Notes: generated from the sequence alone by a model not told the origin. Shown: positions 1-8,747, counted from the first letter of the stretch. The stretch is DNA of 64,000 bases from Pseudomonas tohonis (GCF_012767755.2 NZ_AP023189.1:5024001-5088000); one strand, 5' to 3'. Translations and numbers: made by a program.

Positions 1-443
1 CCAAGCCCATCGGCGAGCGCCAACTGGCCCAGGTGGTGCTCAAGTGGACCGGCCTGGTCCTGCACAGCCCGGCCCCCGAGCGCGGCGCCGAGCACCCGGC
101 CAACGAGGATGAGCCGAGCGTGCTGGACCCGGAGGAAGGCCTGCGCCTGGCCGCCGGCAAGGCCGACCTCGCCGCCGACATGCTGGCGATGCTGCTGGCC
201 TCCCTCGCAGCGGACCGCCAGGCCATCCGCCAGGCGCTGGACAGCGACGACCACGCGACCCTGCTGGAGCGCGTCCACCGCCTGCACGGCGCCACCCGCT
301 ATTGCGGCGTGCCGCAGTTGCGCGCGGCCTGCCAGCGCAGCGAAACCCTGCTCAAGAAGAACGACCCGGCCTATCGCCAGGCGCTCGACGAGCTCGACGT
401 GGCCATCGTCCGCCTGGCCGGGGAAACGCGGGTGAACGCTTGA
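1..443 (+). CDS. gacS: GacS hybrid sensor kinase, C-terminal fragment (receiver end and HPt domain)
   Basis: The reading frame is open from base 3 and the start lies outside the window, so only the last ~146 residues are seen. The first residues (KPIGERQLAQVVLKW) look like the end of a response-regulator receiver domain. The rest is a histidine phosphotransfer domain, with the likely phospho-accepting histidine in RVHRLHGATRYCG. GacS/BarA proteins phosphorylate GacA, which activates the small RNAs RsmY and RsmZ. ldhA directly downstream is the gene order I remember for gacS in P. aeruginosa, which supports the name. An rsmZ locus with a GacA box lies about 32 kb away in the same window. Confidence 0.9.
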   Translation, partial: KPIGERQLAQVVLKWTGLVLHSPAPERGAEHPANEDEPSVLDPEEGLRLAAGKADLAADMLAMLLASLAADRQAIRQALDSDDHATLLERVHRLHGATRYCGVPQLRAACQRSETLLKKNDPAYRQALDELDVAIVRLAGETRVNA

Positions 444-463
444 CCTGATGCAGGGCGCCTCTT

Positions 464-488
464 CCCCGGCGGTCTAGAATGGCCGGGG
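464..488. other. Hairpin between gacS and ldhA
   Basis: A perfect 7-bp inverted repeat (CCCCGGC, 464-470, and GCCGGGG, 482-488) with an 11-base loop sits between the gacS stop and the ldhA ribosome binding site. It is followed by ATAAAAGGAG rather than a T-run. The loop contains TAGAAT (475-480), a good -10 hexamer, but I see no convincing -35. It may be a weak terminator, a promoter element, or neither. Confidence 0.35.
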
Positions 489-503
489 ATAAAAGGAGAG
501 CCC

Positions 504-1487
504 ATGCGCACCATTCTTTTCAGCAGCCAGACCTATGACCGCGAAAGCTTCCTCGGCGCCGCGGCAGGCATCGAGCTGCATTTCCAGCCGGCACGGCTGA
601 CCCTCGACACCACGGCCCTGGCCAATGGCTTCGACGTGGTCTGCGCCTTCATCAACGACGACCTGTCCGCGCCGGTGCTGGAGCACCTGGTGGCGGGCGG
701 CACGCGCCTGATCGCACTGCGCTCGGCTGGCTACAACCACGTCGACCTCACGGCAGCCCGCGCGCTCGGCCTCACCGTCGTGCGGGTACCGGCCTACTCG
801 CCCCACGCGGTCGCCGAACATGCGGTGGCATTGATCCTCGCCCTCAACCGGCGCCTTCACCGCGCCTACAACCGGACGCGCGAAGGCGACTTCAGCCTGC
901 ACGGCCTGACCGGCTTCGACCTGGTGGGCAAGCGCGTGGGCGTGGTCGGCACCGGGCAGATCGGCGAGACCTTCGCCCGCATCATGGCCGGCTTCGGCTG
1001 CCAGCTGCTGGCCTACGACCCCTTCCCCAACCCGGCCGTGGAAGCCATGGGGGCACGCTACCTGCCCCTGGACCCGCTGCTCGCCGAGAGCGACATCATC
1101 AGCCTGCACTGCCCGCTCAACGACGCCACCCGCTACCTGATCAACGCCGACAGCCTGCAGCACATGAAACCCGGTGCGATGCTCATCAACACCGGGCGCG
1201 GCGCACTGGTGGAAACCCCGGCGCTGATCGAGGCGCTGAAGAGCGGCCAGCTCGGCTACCTGGGCCTGGACGTCTATGAAGAGGAAGCCAACCTGTTCTT
1301 CGAAGACCGCTCCGACCTGCCGTTGCAGGACGACGTGCTGGCCCGGCTGCTGACCTTCCCCAACGTCATCGTCACGGCGCACCAGGCCTTCCTCACCCGC
1401 GAGGCGCTGGCGGCCATCGCCCGTACCACGCTGGACAACATCGCCGCCTGGGCCGCCGGGCGGCCGTGCAACCAGGTCGACGCCTAG
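504..1487 (+). CDS. ldhA: D-lactate dehydrogenase (2-hydroxyacid dehydrogenase family)
   Basis: This 327-residue NAD-dependent enzyme interconverts pyruvate and D-lactate in the cytoplasm. The Rossmann glycine motif GTGQIG is at about 149-154. Catalytic residues of the family are visible: Arg232 in INTGRG, the acidic DVYEEE segment near 256-261, and His293 in TAHQAF. Length matches fermentative D-lactate dehydrogenases. A strong ribosome binding site (AAAGGAGAG) precedes the ATG. It lies directly after gacS, as I recall for Pseudomonas aeruginosa. Related D-2-hydroxyacid dehydrogenases share the fold, but the residues after the nucleotide motif and the context favour LdhA. Confidence 0.92.
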   Translation: MRTILFSSQTYDRESFLGAAAGIELHFQPARLTLDTTALANGFDVVCAFINDDLSAPVLEHLVAGGTRLIALRSAGYNHVDLTAARALGLTVVRVPAYSPHAVAEHAVALILALNRRLHRAYNRTREGDFSLHGLTGFDLVGKRVGVVGTGQIGETFARIMAGFGCQLLAYDPFPNPAVEAMGARYLPLDPLLAESDIISLHCPLNDATRYLINADSLQHMKPGAMLINTGRGALVETPALIEALKSGQLGYLGLDVYEEEANLFFEDRSDLPLQDDVLARLLTFPNVIVTAHQAFLTREALAAIARTTLDNIAAWAAGRPCNQVDA

Positions 1488-1522
1488 GCCGTGATAGGAT
1501 GCGCGGCGTTTCTGGAGGACCT

Positions 1523-1960
1523 ATGGCCGAACACGATTTCCGTTACAACCTGCTCAACCCCGCCCACACCCTCAGCGAGTGCCGTGCACTCGCGCCGGGC
1601 CGCTATCAGGTCACCGGCACCGGGGGCTCGATCCAGAATGGCGACACCCTGGTCGTCACCCTCAAGGGCAGCCGCGACCTGGCGATGCGCCTGGAGGTGG
1701 AGAAGGTCCGCCACCTGATCAACCCGCCCGGCCAGTGGCTGGCGGTGGCCAAGGGCCCGGTCTTCAAGGAACTGTCCATCCTCAACTGGCACGTGGACTG
1801 CGACGCCTGCGCCAAGCGCCTGGACTTCGAGTTCGCCGTCGATTCCAGCCTCGGCAAGAGCGCGCAGGCACCGGCCGCGGAAGCCCGTATCGCCGAGCTG
1901 GGCTGGTTGAACAGGGAAGGCAAGCACCTCTGCCCGAAATGCCGTCAGGAGACCCCATGA
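1523..1960 (+). CDS. Conserved hypothetical protein with two CxxC zinc-ribbon-like pairs
   Basis: This encodes 145 residues. I chose the ATG at 1523 because it follows a good ribosome binding site (TCTGGAGGACCT). An upstream in-frame start at 1466 would overlap ldhA. Two cysteine pairs, CDAC (about residue 90) and CPKC (near the C-terminus), suggest a small metal-binding knuckle. The protein has no signal peptide or membrane segment. Its stop overlaps the start of the next gene (ATGA), so the two are probably cotranslated. I recall a similar uncharacterised gene beside ldhA in P. aeruginosa (PA0926 region) but know no function. Confidence 0.75.
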   Translation: MAEHDFRYNLLNPAHTLSECRALAPGRYQVTGTGGSIQNGDTLVVTLKGSRDLAMRLEVEKVRHLINPPGQWLAVAKGPVFKELSILNWHVDCDACAKRLDFEFAVDSSLGKSAQAPAAEARIAELGWLNREGKHLCPKCRQETP

Positions 1961-2361
1961 ACCGCAACGCAATCAGTGCCGCCGTCGGCGCCCTGGCCCT
2001 GGTGGGCTGCGCCAGCGAAGGCCCGAGCATCGAGACCGAGCGTACCTACCAGGTGGAGTGGATCGGCGAACGCCCGTTGATCGACAACAGCCACCTGACC
2101 ATCACCCTGGGCCGCGACGGCCGTGCCTATGGCAATGGCGGCTGCAACCACTGGTTCGCCTCCTACGAGCTGAAGGACGACAGGATCAGCTTCGGCCCGG
2201 TCGGCAGCACCCGCAAGATGTGCGCACCGGCTTTGATGGAGCAGGAGCAGCGCTTCCTCGACGCCCTGCCGAGCGTGCAGCGCTGGGACTTCTCGGCGAT
2301 CGAGCAACTGCGCCTGTGGCCCGCCGAAGGCAAGCCGCTGCGCCTGTGGCCGGAACGCTGA
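1957..2361 (+). CDS. META/HslJ-like domain lipoprotein
   Basis: This is a 134-residue predicted outer-membrane or periplasmic lipoprotein. The short signal sequence ends in a lipobox, LVGC, with the lipidated Cys at residue 18. The remainder resembles META/HslJ domains: a WxxxxIGERPL segment, a GRAYGNGGCNHWFASYEL core (the GxxGCN motif is characteristic) and the KMCAP segment. Family members are linked to heat or novobiocin resistance in E. coli, with no defined chemistry. The start overlaps the previous stop by four bases, implying translational coupling. Its real substrate or partner is unknown. Confidence 0.75.
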   Translation: MNRNAISAAVGALALVGCASEGPSIETERTYQVEWIGERPLIDNSHLTITLGRDGRAYGNGGCNHWFASYELKDDRISFGPVGSTRKMCAPALMEQEQRFLDALPSVQRWDFSAIEQLRLWPAEGKPLRLWPER

Positions 2362-2364
2362 GTT

Positions 2365-3420
2365 TCAGAAAAGCTTGAGCTGCTCGGCGACGCCCTGCAG
2401 ATCCTGCAGGCGCACGCCGATGCCGATCAGCCGCACCGGCTTGTCACCCCGGGCGAACGCCGCGCCCAGCAACAGCCTGTAGCTGTCCAGGTCACGCCCA
2501 GCGCCGGACTGCTCCAGGGTGGTCTGGGCGAAGTCGTGGAACTTCAGCTTCACGAAAGGCTTTCCGGGCTTATAGCTGGCGTCGAGCCGTTGCAGGCGCC
2601 GCTGCAGCTCCTCGTAGAGCTCCGGCAGGCGCTCCAGGCAGGTGCCCAGGTCGGGCAGGTCCTGATCGAAGGTGTTCTCCACACTCAACGACTGACGGCG
2701 GCTGTCCACCTGCACCGCGCGCTCGTCGATACCCCGCGCCAAGCCGTACAGGCGCTCGCCGAAACTGCCGAACTCGCGGGCCAGGGCCAGGCGGCTCCAT
2801 TCGCGCAGGTCCGCGCAACTGATCACGCCGAGGCGGCCGAGCTTGTCCGCCGTCACCTTGCCCACGCCATGCAGCTTGCTCACCGGCAGCTGGGCGACGA
2901 AGTCGTCCACCTGGTCGGGCGTGATCACGAAGAGGCCGTCGGGCTTGCGCCAGTCGCTGGCGATCTTGGCCAGGAACTTGTTCGGTGCCACCCCGGCGGA
3001 AACGGTGATGCGCAGCTCCTGCCACACCCGCCGGCGGATCTCCTGGGCGATGCGCGTGGCGCTGCCACTGAAGTGCTGGCTCTCGGATACGTCGAGGTAG
3101 GCCTCGTCGAGGGACAGCGGCTCGATGATCTCGGTGAAGTCGCGAAGGATGGCGTGGATCTCCCGCGAGGCCTCGCGGTAGGCGTCGAAGCGCGGGCGCA
3201 CGATCAACAGGTCCGGGCACAGTTTCAGCGCATGGCGCGACGACATGGCCGAACGCACGCCATAGGCACGCGCCTCGTAGTTGCAGGTGGCGATCACCCC
3301 GCGCCGCTCCGCCGAGCCGCCGACCGCCAGGGGGCGGCCGGCCAGCGAGGGGTCGTCGCGCATCTCGATCGCTGCATAGAAGCAGTCGCAATCGATGTGG
3401 ATGATCTTCCTTTGACTCAT
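2365..3420 (-). CDS. dinB: DNA polymerase IV (Y family)
   Basis: This 351-residue error-prone translesion polymerase is convergent with the META lipoprotein. I chose the start MSQRKIIHID at 3420; the longer frame to 3507 lacks family similarity. The catalytic metal ligands are in the IDCDCFYAAIE motif (Asp10) and SLDEAY (Asp105-Glu106). A helix-hairpin-helix (LHGVGKVTADKLG) and a little-finger domain follow. The C-terminal EQLKLF matches the sliding-clamp binding consensus QLxLF. DinB acts in SOS and stress mutagenesis. I did not find a clear LexA box immediately upstream. Confidence 0.95.
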   Translation of the reverse strand: MSQRKIIHIDCDCFYAAIEMRDDPSLAGRPLAVGGSAERRGVIATCNYEARAYGVRSAMSSRHALKLCPDLLIVRPRFDAYREASREIHAILRDFTEIIEPLSLDEAYLDVSESQHFSGSATRIAQEIRRRVWQELRITVSAGVAPNKFLAKIASDWRKPDGLFVITPDQVDDFVAQLPVSKLHGVGKVTADKLGRLGVISCADLREWSRLALAREFGSFGERLYGLARGIDERAVQVDSRRQSLSVENTFDQDLPDLGTCLERLPELYEELQRRLQRLDASYKPGKPFVKLKFHDFAQTTLEQSGAGRDLDSYRLLLGAAFARGDKPVRLIGIGVRLQDLQGVAEQLKLF

Positions 3421-3532
3421 GGACGCCTGGTTACCGGTGGAGCGAAGGAAGCACGCTCGGGCGGGCGGATGCCGCCGGGGGAGCCTCCACGGACGGGAGG
3501 CGGGCAAGTCTAGCCGATTTGCCAGGCGGGTT

Positions 3533-4021
3533 TCAGCGGCCGGATGTGCGCACGACCTGGGCGGCCCGGGCGTGATGCTCCGGCCAGAGTTCGGGCCGTG
3601 GGTCTGGGGTGCGCCAGGTCCTTATATAGAGATCCCAGGACGCCTCCACCTCATCGAGCGCAGGCAGACGCGCCGGGTCGCTCCACAGCAACAGCCGCGC
3701 GAAAGCGGCGGCCAGCGTATCGTCATGCCCCAGCGCAACGCGAACCCGCTCATCCACCGGCGGTACCTGGCGGGCGTCGCATACCTCGACGGCGACATCC
3801 CGGGTCACCGGGCAGCGCAGGACGAAGTGGACCATTTCATCGGGCGACTCCGACTGCCAATAGCTGTGAGGCCCGCCCTTGACCAGCGGGCGCTTCTCCA
3901 GACCGCTTTCCTGCAGGCCGATGGCGAGCAGCATCAATTGCGCCTCGCGGCTGTTCATCTCATCGGGCAGCAGGGCCAGGGCCGGCTCGATGACGAGGCG
4001 GCTGAAGGAATCGAGCGTCAT
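3533..4021 (-). CDS. Lysozyme-fold-like protein of phage type, function unknown
   Basis: This 162-residue protein has no signal peptide. Its segment LLAIGLQESGLEKR followed by GGPHSYWQSE resembles the N-terminal core of small phage lysozyme or transglycosylase-like proteins (catalytic Glu in LQES, then a G-x-W-Q motif). Related genes sit in Pseudomonas prophages and as orphans on chromosomes. A CGGAG ribosome binding site precedes the ATG at 4021. No holin, spanin or structural phage gene lies beside it, and a tRNA lies ~430 bp away, so it could be a phage relic. The assignment rests on motif resemblance only. Confidence 0.6.
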   Translation of the reverse strand: MTLDSFSRLVIEPALALLPDEMNSREAQLMLLAIGLQESGLEKRPLVKGGPHSYWQSESPDEMVHFVLRCPVTRDVAVEVCDARQVPPVDERVRVALGHDDTLAAAFARLLLWSDPARLPALDEVEASWDLYIRTWRTPDPRPELWPEHHARAAQVVRTSGR

Positions 4022-4219
4022 GGGAACTCCGGAACGAAACGCCCCGTGGAACGAGGCGCGACCAACGCGGATGGGGCGCCACCGGCACCCCGTTGAAGCG
4101 GAGCAGTATCGCCGTAGCCCAAATCGCTACAACGGACGCGGGGCGGAATCAGCCCGAGCCTACCGGTGTCTGGAACTCTCCTACAGCACCTCCCCGTTAC
4201 GCTCGTCCAGCGGCCAGGA

Positions 4220-4284
4220 AATGGACCTCCTGCCGCCCTCGGGTCCGGTTCCCCGTTCCGGACCCGAGGTTCATCCGGTCCATT
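4220..4284. repeat. Nested inverted repeats upstream of tRNA-fMet
   Basis: The inner arms CCTCGGGTCCGG (4237-4248) and CCGGACCCGAGG (4258-4269) form a perfect 12-bp stem with a 9-base loop. Outside them, AATGGACC (4220-4227) and GGTCCATT (4277-4284) form a second perfect 8-bp pairing. The whole can fold as one 65-base two-tier hairpin or cruciform. No T-run follows on either strand, so it is not a standard terminator. Confidence 0.7.
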
Positions 4285-4411
4285 CCCGCACCTGCGCACC
4301 TCGGCACCCGAAAAGCCTGAAGAACCCCGCCCGGCAGGGGCTGGAGGACTATCTGACCACTCGGATCACGCTAAGCACCTGAAGAAAAAACACTTTTTTC
4401 TCAATCAGGCG

Positions 4412-4439
4412 TTGACAGGGTGAATTAAATCGCTAGAAT
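4412..4439 (+). promoter_or_regulatory. Sigma-70 promoter of tRNA-fMet
   Basis: TTGACA (4412-4417), a 16-bp spacer and TAGAAT (4434-4439) sit 13 bases before the mature tRNA 5' end. Both hexamers are near consensus, as expected for a stable RNA gene. Confidence 0.8.
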
Positions 4440-4452
4440 GCCGACCCACAGA

Positions 4453-4529
<77 letters not shown>

Positions 4530-4536
4530 AATACGG

Positions 4537-4566
4537 AAAGGCCACTCGAAAGAGTGGCCTTTTTCG
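4537..4566 (+). terminator. Rho-independent terminator of tRNA-fMet
   Basis: AAAGGCCACTC, loop GAAA, GAGTGGCCTTTTT. This is an 11-bp stem with a T-run, 7 bases after the tRNA CCA end. Confidence 0.9.
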
Positions 4567-4700
4567 TTTGGGCGTCTTTTCTTAGGCTGAAGCCGCCCGA
4601 CTCTGAGTCAGGCCATGCGCCAAGGAAAATATTGCATGACAGGGCTTGGAACTTGCCCGCGCTGCCCACATCCTGTGGCGCACATTGCATGAGGTGCTCG

Positions 4701-7349
4701 ATGCGCGCCAACCCCACCGTTGAAAATCCGCTCTCCGACGATTCCACGCTGCAGGACGAACCCGCGCAACTGCGCTGGCTCGATCGCATAAGCGCCTACC
4801 GACAGCCCATCGGGCTGGCCTTCACCCTTCTTCTGTTCACCATCGGCCTGGTCGCCTGCTGGCACCTGCTGCGCGAGCTCGATCCCGACGCACTGCGCAC
4901 GGCCGTCCGTGATGTACCCGGCACCAGCCTGCTGATGGCCATTGGCGCCACGGCAATCGGCTTCGTCGCGCTGATGGGCTACGAGTGGTCCGGTTGCCGC
5001 TTCGCCGGGGTCAAGCTGCCCTTCCCGCGCATGGCGCTGGGCAGTTTCTGCGCCACGGGCATTGGCAACGCCATCGGCCTCTCGGTGATCACCGGGGGCT
5101 CGGTGCGCTACCGCCTCTATAGCCGCGACAACGTCGGCACCGGCGATATCGCCCGCATCACGCTGTTCGCCAGCCTGGCCCTGGGCAGCGCCCTGCCCCC
5201 CCTGGCCGCCGTGGCCGCGCTGAGTGACCTGCCCGCCGCCGCCCAGGCCTTGCGCATCTCCACCAGCCTGGTGGCGATCATCGCCAGCGCCGTGCTCGCC
5301 GCCACCGTCATCGCCGTGGTCTGGCTGTCGCGCCTGCGCGAGCCGGTGGCGCCGACACCGGGTTGCGTGAACATCCGCATCGGCCATCGCACCCTGCGCC
5401 TGCCGGGCCTGCAGTTGTCCGCGCTGCAGCTGGTGATCACCCTAGTCGACGTCTGCGCCGCCGCTGCCGTGCTTTATGTATTGCTGCCGGAAGCGCCGCC
5501 GCTGGGTGCCTTCCTGCTGGTCTACCTGCTGGCCCTGGCAGCGGGCGTGCTCAGCCATGTGCCGGGCGGTGTCGGTGTGTTCGAGGCCGTGCTGCTGGCA
5601 GCCTTCGCCGGGCAACTCGGTGCAGCGCCCCTGGCCGCCGCCTTGCTGCTCTATCGCCTCATCTATGTGGGCCTGCCGCTGATCCTCGCCTGCCTGCTGC
5701 TGCTGGCGAACGAGGCGCAACGCTTCCTGCCCGCCGGGCGCCAGGCGGTGCGCGCCGCCTCCGGCCTGGCCGCGCCGGTGCTGTCGCTGATGGTGTTCCT
5801 CTCTGGTGTGGTGCTGCTGTTCTCCGGTGCCACCCCAGCCATCGACACCCGCCTGGAGCACCTGAGCTTCCTCATCCCCCATCGCCTAATCGACGCCTCG
5901 CACCTGGCCGCCAGCCTGGTGGGCGTGCTCTGCCTGCTCCTCGCCCACGGCCTGCGCCGGCGCCTGTCGGCGGCCTGGGCGCTGACGGTGGTGCTGCTGC
6001 TCGCCGGTGCCGGGCTGTCGATGCTCAAGGGCTTCGACTGGGAAGAGGCCAGCCTGCTGGTGCTCACCGCGACCCTCCTGGCGATGTTCCGCAATGCTTT
6101 CTATCGCCCCAGCCGCCTGCTGGAGATGCCTTTCTCGCCGGTCAACCTGGGCGCAAGTGCCTGCGTGCTGGCCGCGTCGCTGTGGCTGATGTTCTTCGCC
6201 TACCAGGACGTGCCCTACAGCCATGAACTGTTCTGGCAGTTCGCCGTGGACGCCGACGCCCCGCGCACCCTGCGTGCGACCCTGGGCAGCGGCCTGCTGC
6301 TGGCGGGCCTGGCGCTGATCTGGCTGCTGCGGCCGGTCCCCCTGGTGATCCACGAACCCACCGAGGAAGAACTGCTCAAGGCCGCCGATATCGTCAAGGC
6401 ATCCGGCCAGCCCGACGGCGGGCTGGTGCTCACCGGCGACAAGGCGCTGCTGTTCCACCCCGAGGAGGACGCCTTCCTGATGTTCGCCCGTCGCGGGCGC
6501 AGCCTGGTGGCGCTGTTCGACCCCATCGGCAAGGCCAACCACCGCGCCGAGCTGATCTGGCAGTTCCGCGACCTCTGCGACGTGCACCATGCGCGCCCGG
6601 TGTTCTACCAGGTGCGTGCGGAGAACCTGCCGTACTACATGGATATCGGCCTCAGCGCCCTGAAGCTCGGCGAAGAGGCGCGGGTCGACCTGCGCCGCTT
6701 CGACCTGGAAGCCAAGAACAAGGCCATGAAGGACCTGCGCTACACCCTCAGCCGGGGCCAGCGCGACGGCCTGTCGATGGAGATCTTCGACGCCGGGCTG
6801 GCGCCGCTGGATGCGCTGCGGGCCATCTCCGAAGCCTGGATGCAGGGCAAGCAGGTGCGCGAGAAGGGCTTCTCCCTGGGCCGTTTCGACCCCGACTACC
6901 TCAAGCACTTCCGCATCGCGGTGGTCTCCTTCGAAGGCAAGCCCATGGCCTTCGCCAACCTGCTGGAGACCAGCAGCAGCGAACTGGCCAGCCTGGACCT
7001 GATGCGCGTGCACCCCGAAGCGCCCAAGCTGACCATGGAATTCCTCATGCTCAACCTGCTGCTGCACTTCAAGGAGCGCGGGCACGAGCGCTTCAGCCTC
7101 GGCATGGTGCCCCTGGCCGGCCTGCAGCCGCGCCGCGGCGCGCCGCTGACCCAGCGCCTGGGGGCCCTGGTGTTCCGCCGTGGCGAGCAGTTCTACAACT
7201 TCCAGGGCCTGCGCCGCTTCAAGGACAAGTTCCAGCCCGAGTGGGAGCCGCGCTACATGGCGGTGCCTGCGGGCCTCGACCCGCTGGTGGCGCTGGCCGA
7301 TACCGCCGCGCTCATCGCCGGCGGCTTCACCGGACTGGTCAAACGCTGA
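4701..7349 (+). CDS. mprF: MprF: aminoacyl-phosphatidylglycerol synthase and flippase
   Basis: This 882-residue inner-membrane protein matches the length of P. aeruginosa MprF. The N-terminal ~500 residues are a multi-helix membrane flippase (many hydrophobic segments; conserved HVPGGVGVFE). The C-terminal cytosolic synthase (about 520-870) transfers an amino acid, alanine in P. aeruginosa, from aminoacyl-tRNA to phosphatidylglycerol. This lowers surface charge and adds cationic peptide resistance. I chose the ATG at 4701, preceded by GAGGTG; an ATG at 4689 is in frame but worse placed. The next gene, 7 bp downstream, encodes the putative hydrolase of the same lipid. Confidence 0.95.
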   Translation: MRANPTVENPLSDDSTLQDEPAQLRWLDRISAYRQPIGLAFTLLLFTIGLVACWHLLRELDPDALRTAVRDVPGTSLLMAIGATAIGFVALMGYEWSGCRFAGVKLPFPRMALGSFCATGIGNAIGLSVITGGSVRYRLYSRDNVGTGDIARITLFASLALGSALPPLAAVAALSDLPAAAQALRISTSLVAIIASAVLAATVIAVVWLSRLREPVAPTPGCVNIRIGHRTLRLPGLQLSALQLVITLVDVCAAAAVLYVLLPEAPPLGAFLLVYLLALAAGVLSHVPGGVGVFEAVLLAAFAGQLGAAPLAAALLLYRLIYVGLPLILACLLLLANEAQRFLPAGRQAVRAASGLAAPVLSLMVFLSGVVLLFSGATPAIDTRLEHLSFLIPHRLIDASHLAASLVGVLCLLLAHGLRRRLSAAWALTVVLLLAGAGLSMLKGFDWEEASLLVLTATLLAMFRNAFYRPSRLLEMPFSPVNLGASACVLAASLWLMFFAYQDVPYSHELFWQFAVDADAPRTLRATLGSGLLLAGLALIWLLRPVPLVIHEPTEEELLKAADIVKASGQPDGGLVLTGDKALLFHPEEDAFLMFARRGRSLVALFDPIGKANHRAELIWQFRDLCDVHHARPVFYQVRAENLPYYMDIGLSALKLGEEARVDLRRFDLEAKNKAMKDLRYTLSRGQRDGLSMEIFDAGLAPLDALRAISEAWMQGKQVREKGFSLGRFDPDYLKHFRIAVVSFEGKPMAFANLLETSSSELASLDLMRVHPEAPKLTMEFLMLNLLLHFKERGHERFSLGMVPLAGLQPRRGAPLTQRLGALVFRRGEQFYNFQGLRRFKDKFQPEWEPRYMAVPAGLDPLVALADTAALIAGGFTGLVKR

Positions 7350-7356
7350 GGGAACC

Positions 7357-8619
7357 ATGCTCAAACGCAACTGGAAGCGCATCCTGGTCGTCGCCGTCCT
7401 CCTCGCCATCGGCATCGGCCTGCTGCTCTGGAGCCGCCCCGCGCCCCAGGCCAGGGTCGAGCAGAAGCGCCTGCCAGATGGCAGCTCCGCGACACTGGCC
7501 AGCCCACCGGCGGACGCCAAGGCGTGGGTACTGGTCCTGGTGGATCGCGACCAGCAACTGAAGGAAGCCGAACTGCTGGCCCTGGCCCACGACGGTGCGG
7601 CGCGCATCGTCCAGCTCGCCCTGCCGGCCAATGATTGCGATGCCCAGCAGCACCTGCTCCAGAACGCGCGGGAGCTGCTCCAGGGCGAACCCACCCTGGT
7701 AGCGGGCATAGGCCCGGGAGCCGCCTTCGCCTGGCGGTGGCTGGCCGGCCAGGACAAGGACGAGGCACGCGCCCTGTCCATCGACTTCAGCCTGGAACAT
7801 GCCGACTGCCCGGCTCCTCTGCCCAAGGCCGCCCCCCACGGCCACTGGACCATCGCCTGGAACGACAACCCGGACGACCCCAGTGCCGCCTTCGCCCGGG
7901 ACCAGGCCAACGCCGACACCAGCATCAGCGACTACGACACCACCCTGCCCCAGCTGCTCGACGAGCAGTTGCGCGCCCTTCTGCAAGGCGAAGGCACGCC
8001 GATGCCGGTGGTCGAGGTGCCCGCCACCAAGCCCTCCTCCACCGTCACCCTGTTCTATTCCGGCGACGGCGGCTGGCGTGACCTGGACCGCGCCGTGGCC
8101 GAGGAAATGGCCAAGCGCGACCACTCGGTGGTCGGCATCGATGCGCTGCGCTACTTCTGGCAGCACAAGAGCCCCGAGCAGGGCGCCGCCGACCTCAGCC
8201 GCCTGATGAAGCAGTACCGCGAGAAGTGGGGGGCCCAGCGCTTCGTGCTGGCGGGCTACTCCTTCGGCGCCGACGTGCTGCCGGCCTTCTACAACCGCCT
8301 GCCCAAGGCCGACCAGCAGCAAGTGGACGCCGTCCTCCTGCTGGCCCTGGCGCGCAGTGGCAGCTTCGAGATCGAGGTGCAGGGCTGGCTCGGCAAGGCC
8401 GGCCAGGAAGCGCCCACCGGCCCGGAACTGATCAAGCTGCCGGCTGCGAAGGTGCTTTGCGTCTATGGCAAGGAAGAGGCCAGCGAGAGCGGCTGCACCC
8501 AGCCCGGCGCGCCAGGCGAAGTGCTGGCGCTGCCCGGCGGCCACCACTACGACGAAAACTACCCCGCCCTGGCGGAGCGCCTGGTCGCCGCCATCGCCAA
8601 GCGCCAGCCCGCCCCTTGA
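7357..8619 (+). CDS. VirJ/AcvB-like periplasmic aminoacyl-phosphatidylglycerol hydrolase
   Basis: This 420-residue protein starts with an N-terminal membrane anchor or signal (residues ~8-25). It has an alpha/beta-hydrolase fold with nucleophile Ser302 in GYSFG and a late His in GGHHYDE (396-397). An earlier half (about 40-200) is a degenerate hydrolase-like domain, as in AcvB. The P. aeruginosa orthologue PA0919 was described as hydrolysing alanyl-phosphatidylglycerol in the periplasm. It lies 7 bp after mprF, so synthesis and breakdown of the same lipid would be coexpressed. Identity with PA0919 is from remembered context and motifs. Confidence 0.85.
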   Translation: MLKRNWKRILVVAVLLAIGIGLLLWSRPAPQARVEQKRLPDGSSATLASPPADAKAWVLVLVDRDQQLKEAELLALAHDGAARIVQLALPANDCDAQQHLLQNARELLQGEPTLVAGIGPGAAFAWRWLAGQDKDEARALSIDFSLEHADCPAPLPKAAPHGHWTIAWNDNPDDPSAAFARDQANADTSISDYDTTLPQLLDEQLRALLQGEGTPMPVVEVPATKPSSTVTLFYSGDGGWRDLDRAVAEEMAKRDHSVVGIDALRYFWQHKSPEQGAADLSRLMKQYREKWGAQRFVLAGYSFGADVLPAFYNRLPKADQQQVDAVLLLALARSGSFEIEVQGWLGKAGQEAPTGPELIKLPAAKVLCVYGKEEASESGCTQPGAPGEVLALPGGHHYDENYPALAERLVAAIAKRQPAP

Positions 8620-8626
8620 CGCCGCC

Positions 8627-8653
8627 TGCCCGCTACCCGCCCGGTAGCGGGCA
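8627..8653 (+). terminator. Stem-loop after the mprF operon
   Basis: TGCCCGCTACC (8627-8637) and GGTAGCGGGCA (8643-8653) form a perfect 11-bp stem with a 5-base loop, 7 bases after the stop. No T-run follows, so termination would be weak or Rho-assisted. It could also act as an RNA stabiliser. Confidence 0.5.
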
Positions 8654-8747
8654 GCGCGACGCTTGATCTGCTTCATTTTCACTTAAGCCACGGCCGCTAA
8701 ACTGGAGACAAGCCCGCCGCTACGATGCGGGACAACAAGGAGCCGTG

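Larger units (their letters stand above)
4022..4452. other. Gene-free 430-bp region between the lysozyme-like ORF and tRNA-fMet
   Basis: No frame here is convincing. It holds the upstream region of the minus-strand lysozyme-like gene, a hairpin at about 4075-4094 (GGGGCGCC/GGCACCCC, one mismatch), a nested inverted repeat at 4220-4284, and the tRNA promoter at 4412-4439. An A-rich then T-rich stretch (AAAAAACACTTTTTT, 4385-4399) lies just upstream of the promoter, like an UP element. Confidence 0.6.

Noticed and set aside
5886..7925. A 679-codon minus-strand frame opposite mprF and its hydrolase
   Set aside because: Antisense shadow in a high-GC region; no motif seen, and both plus-strand genes are well supported.
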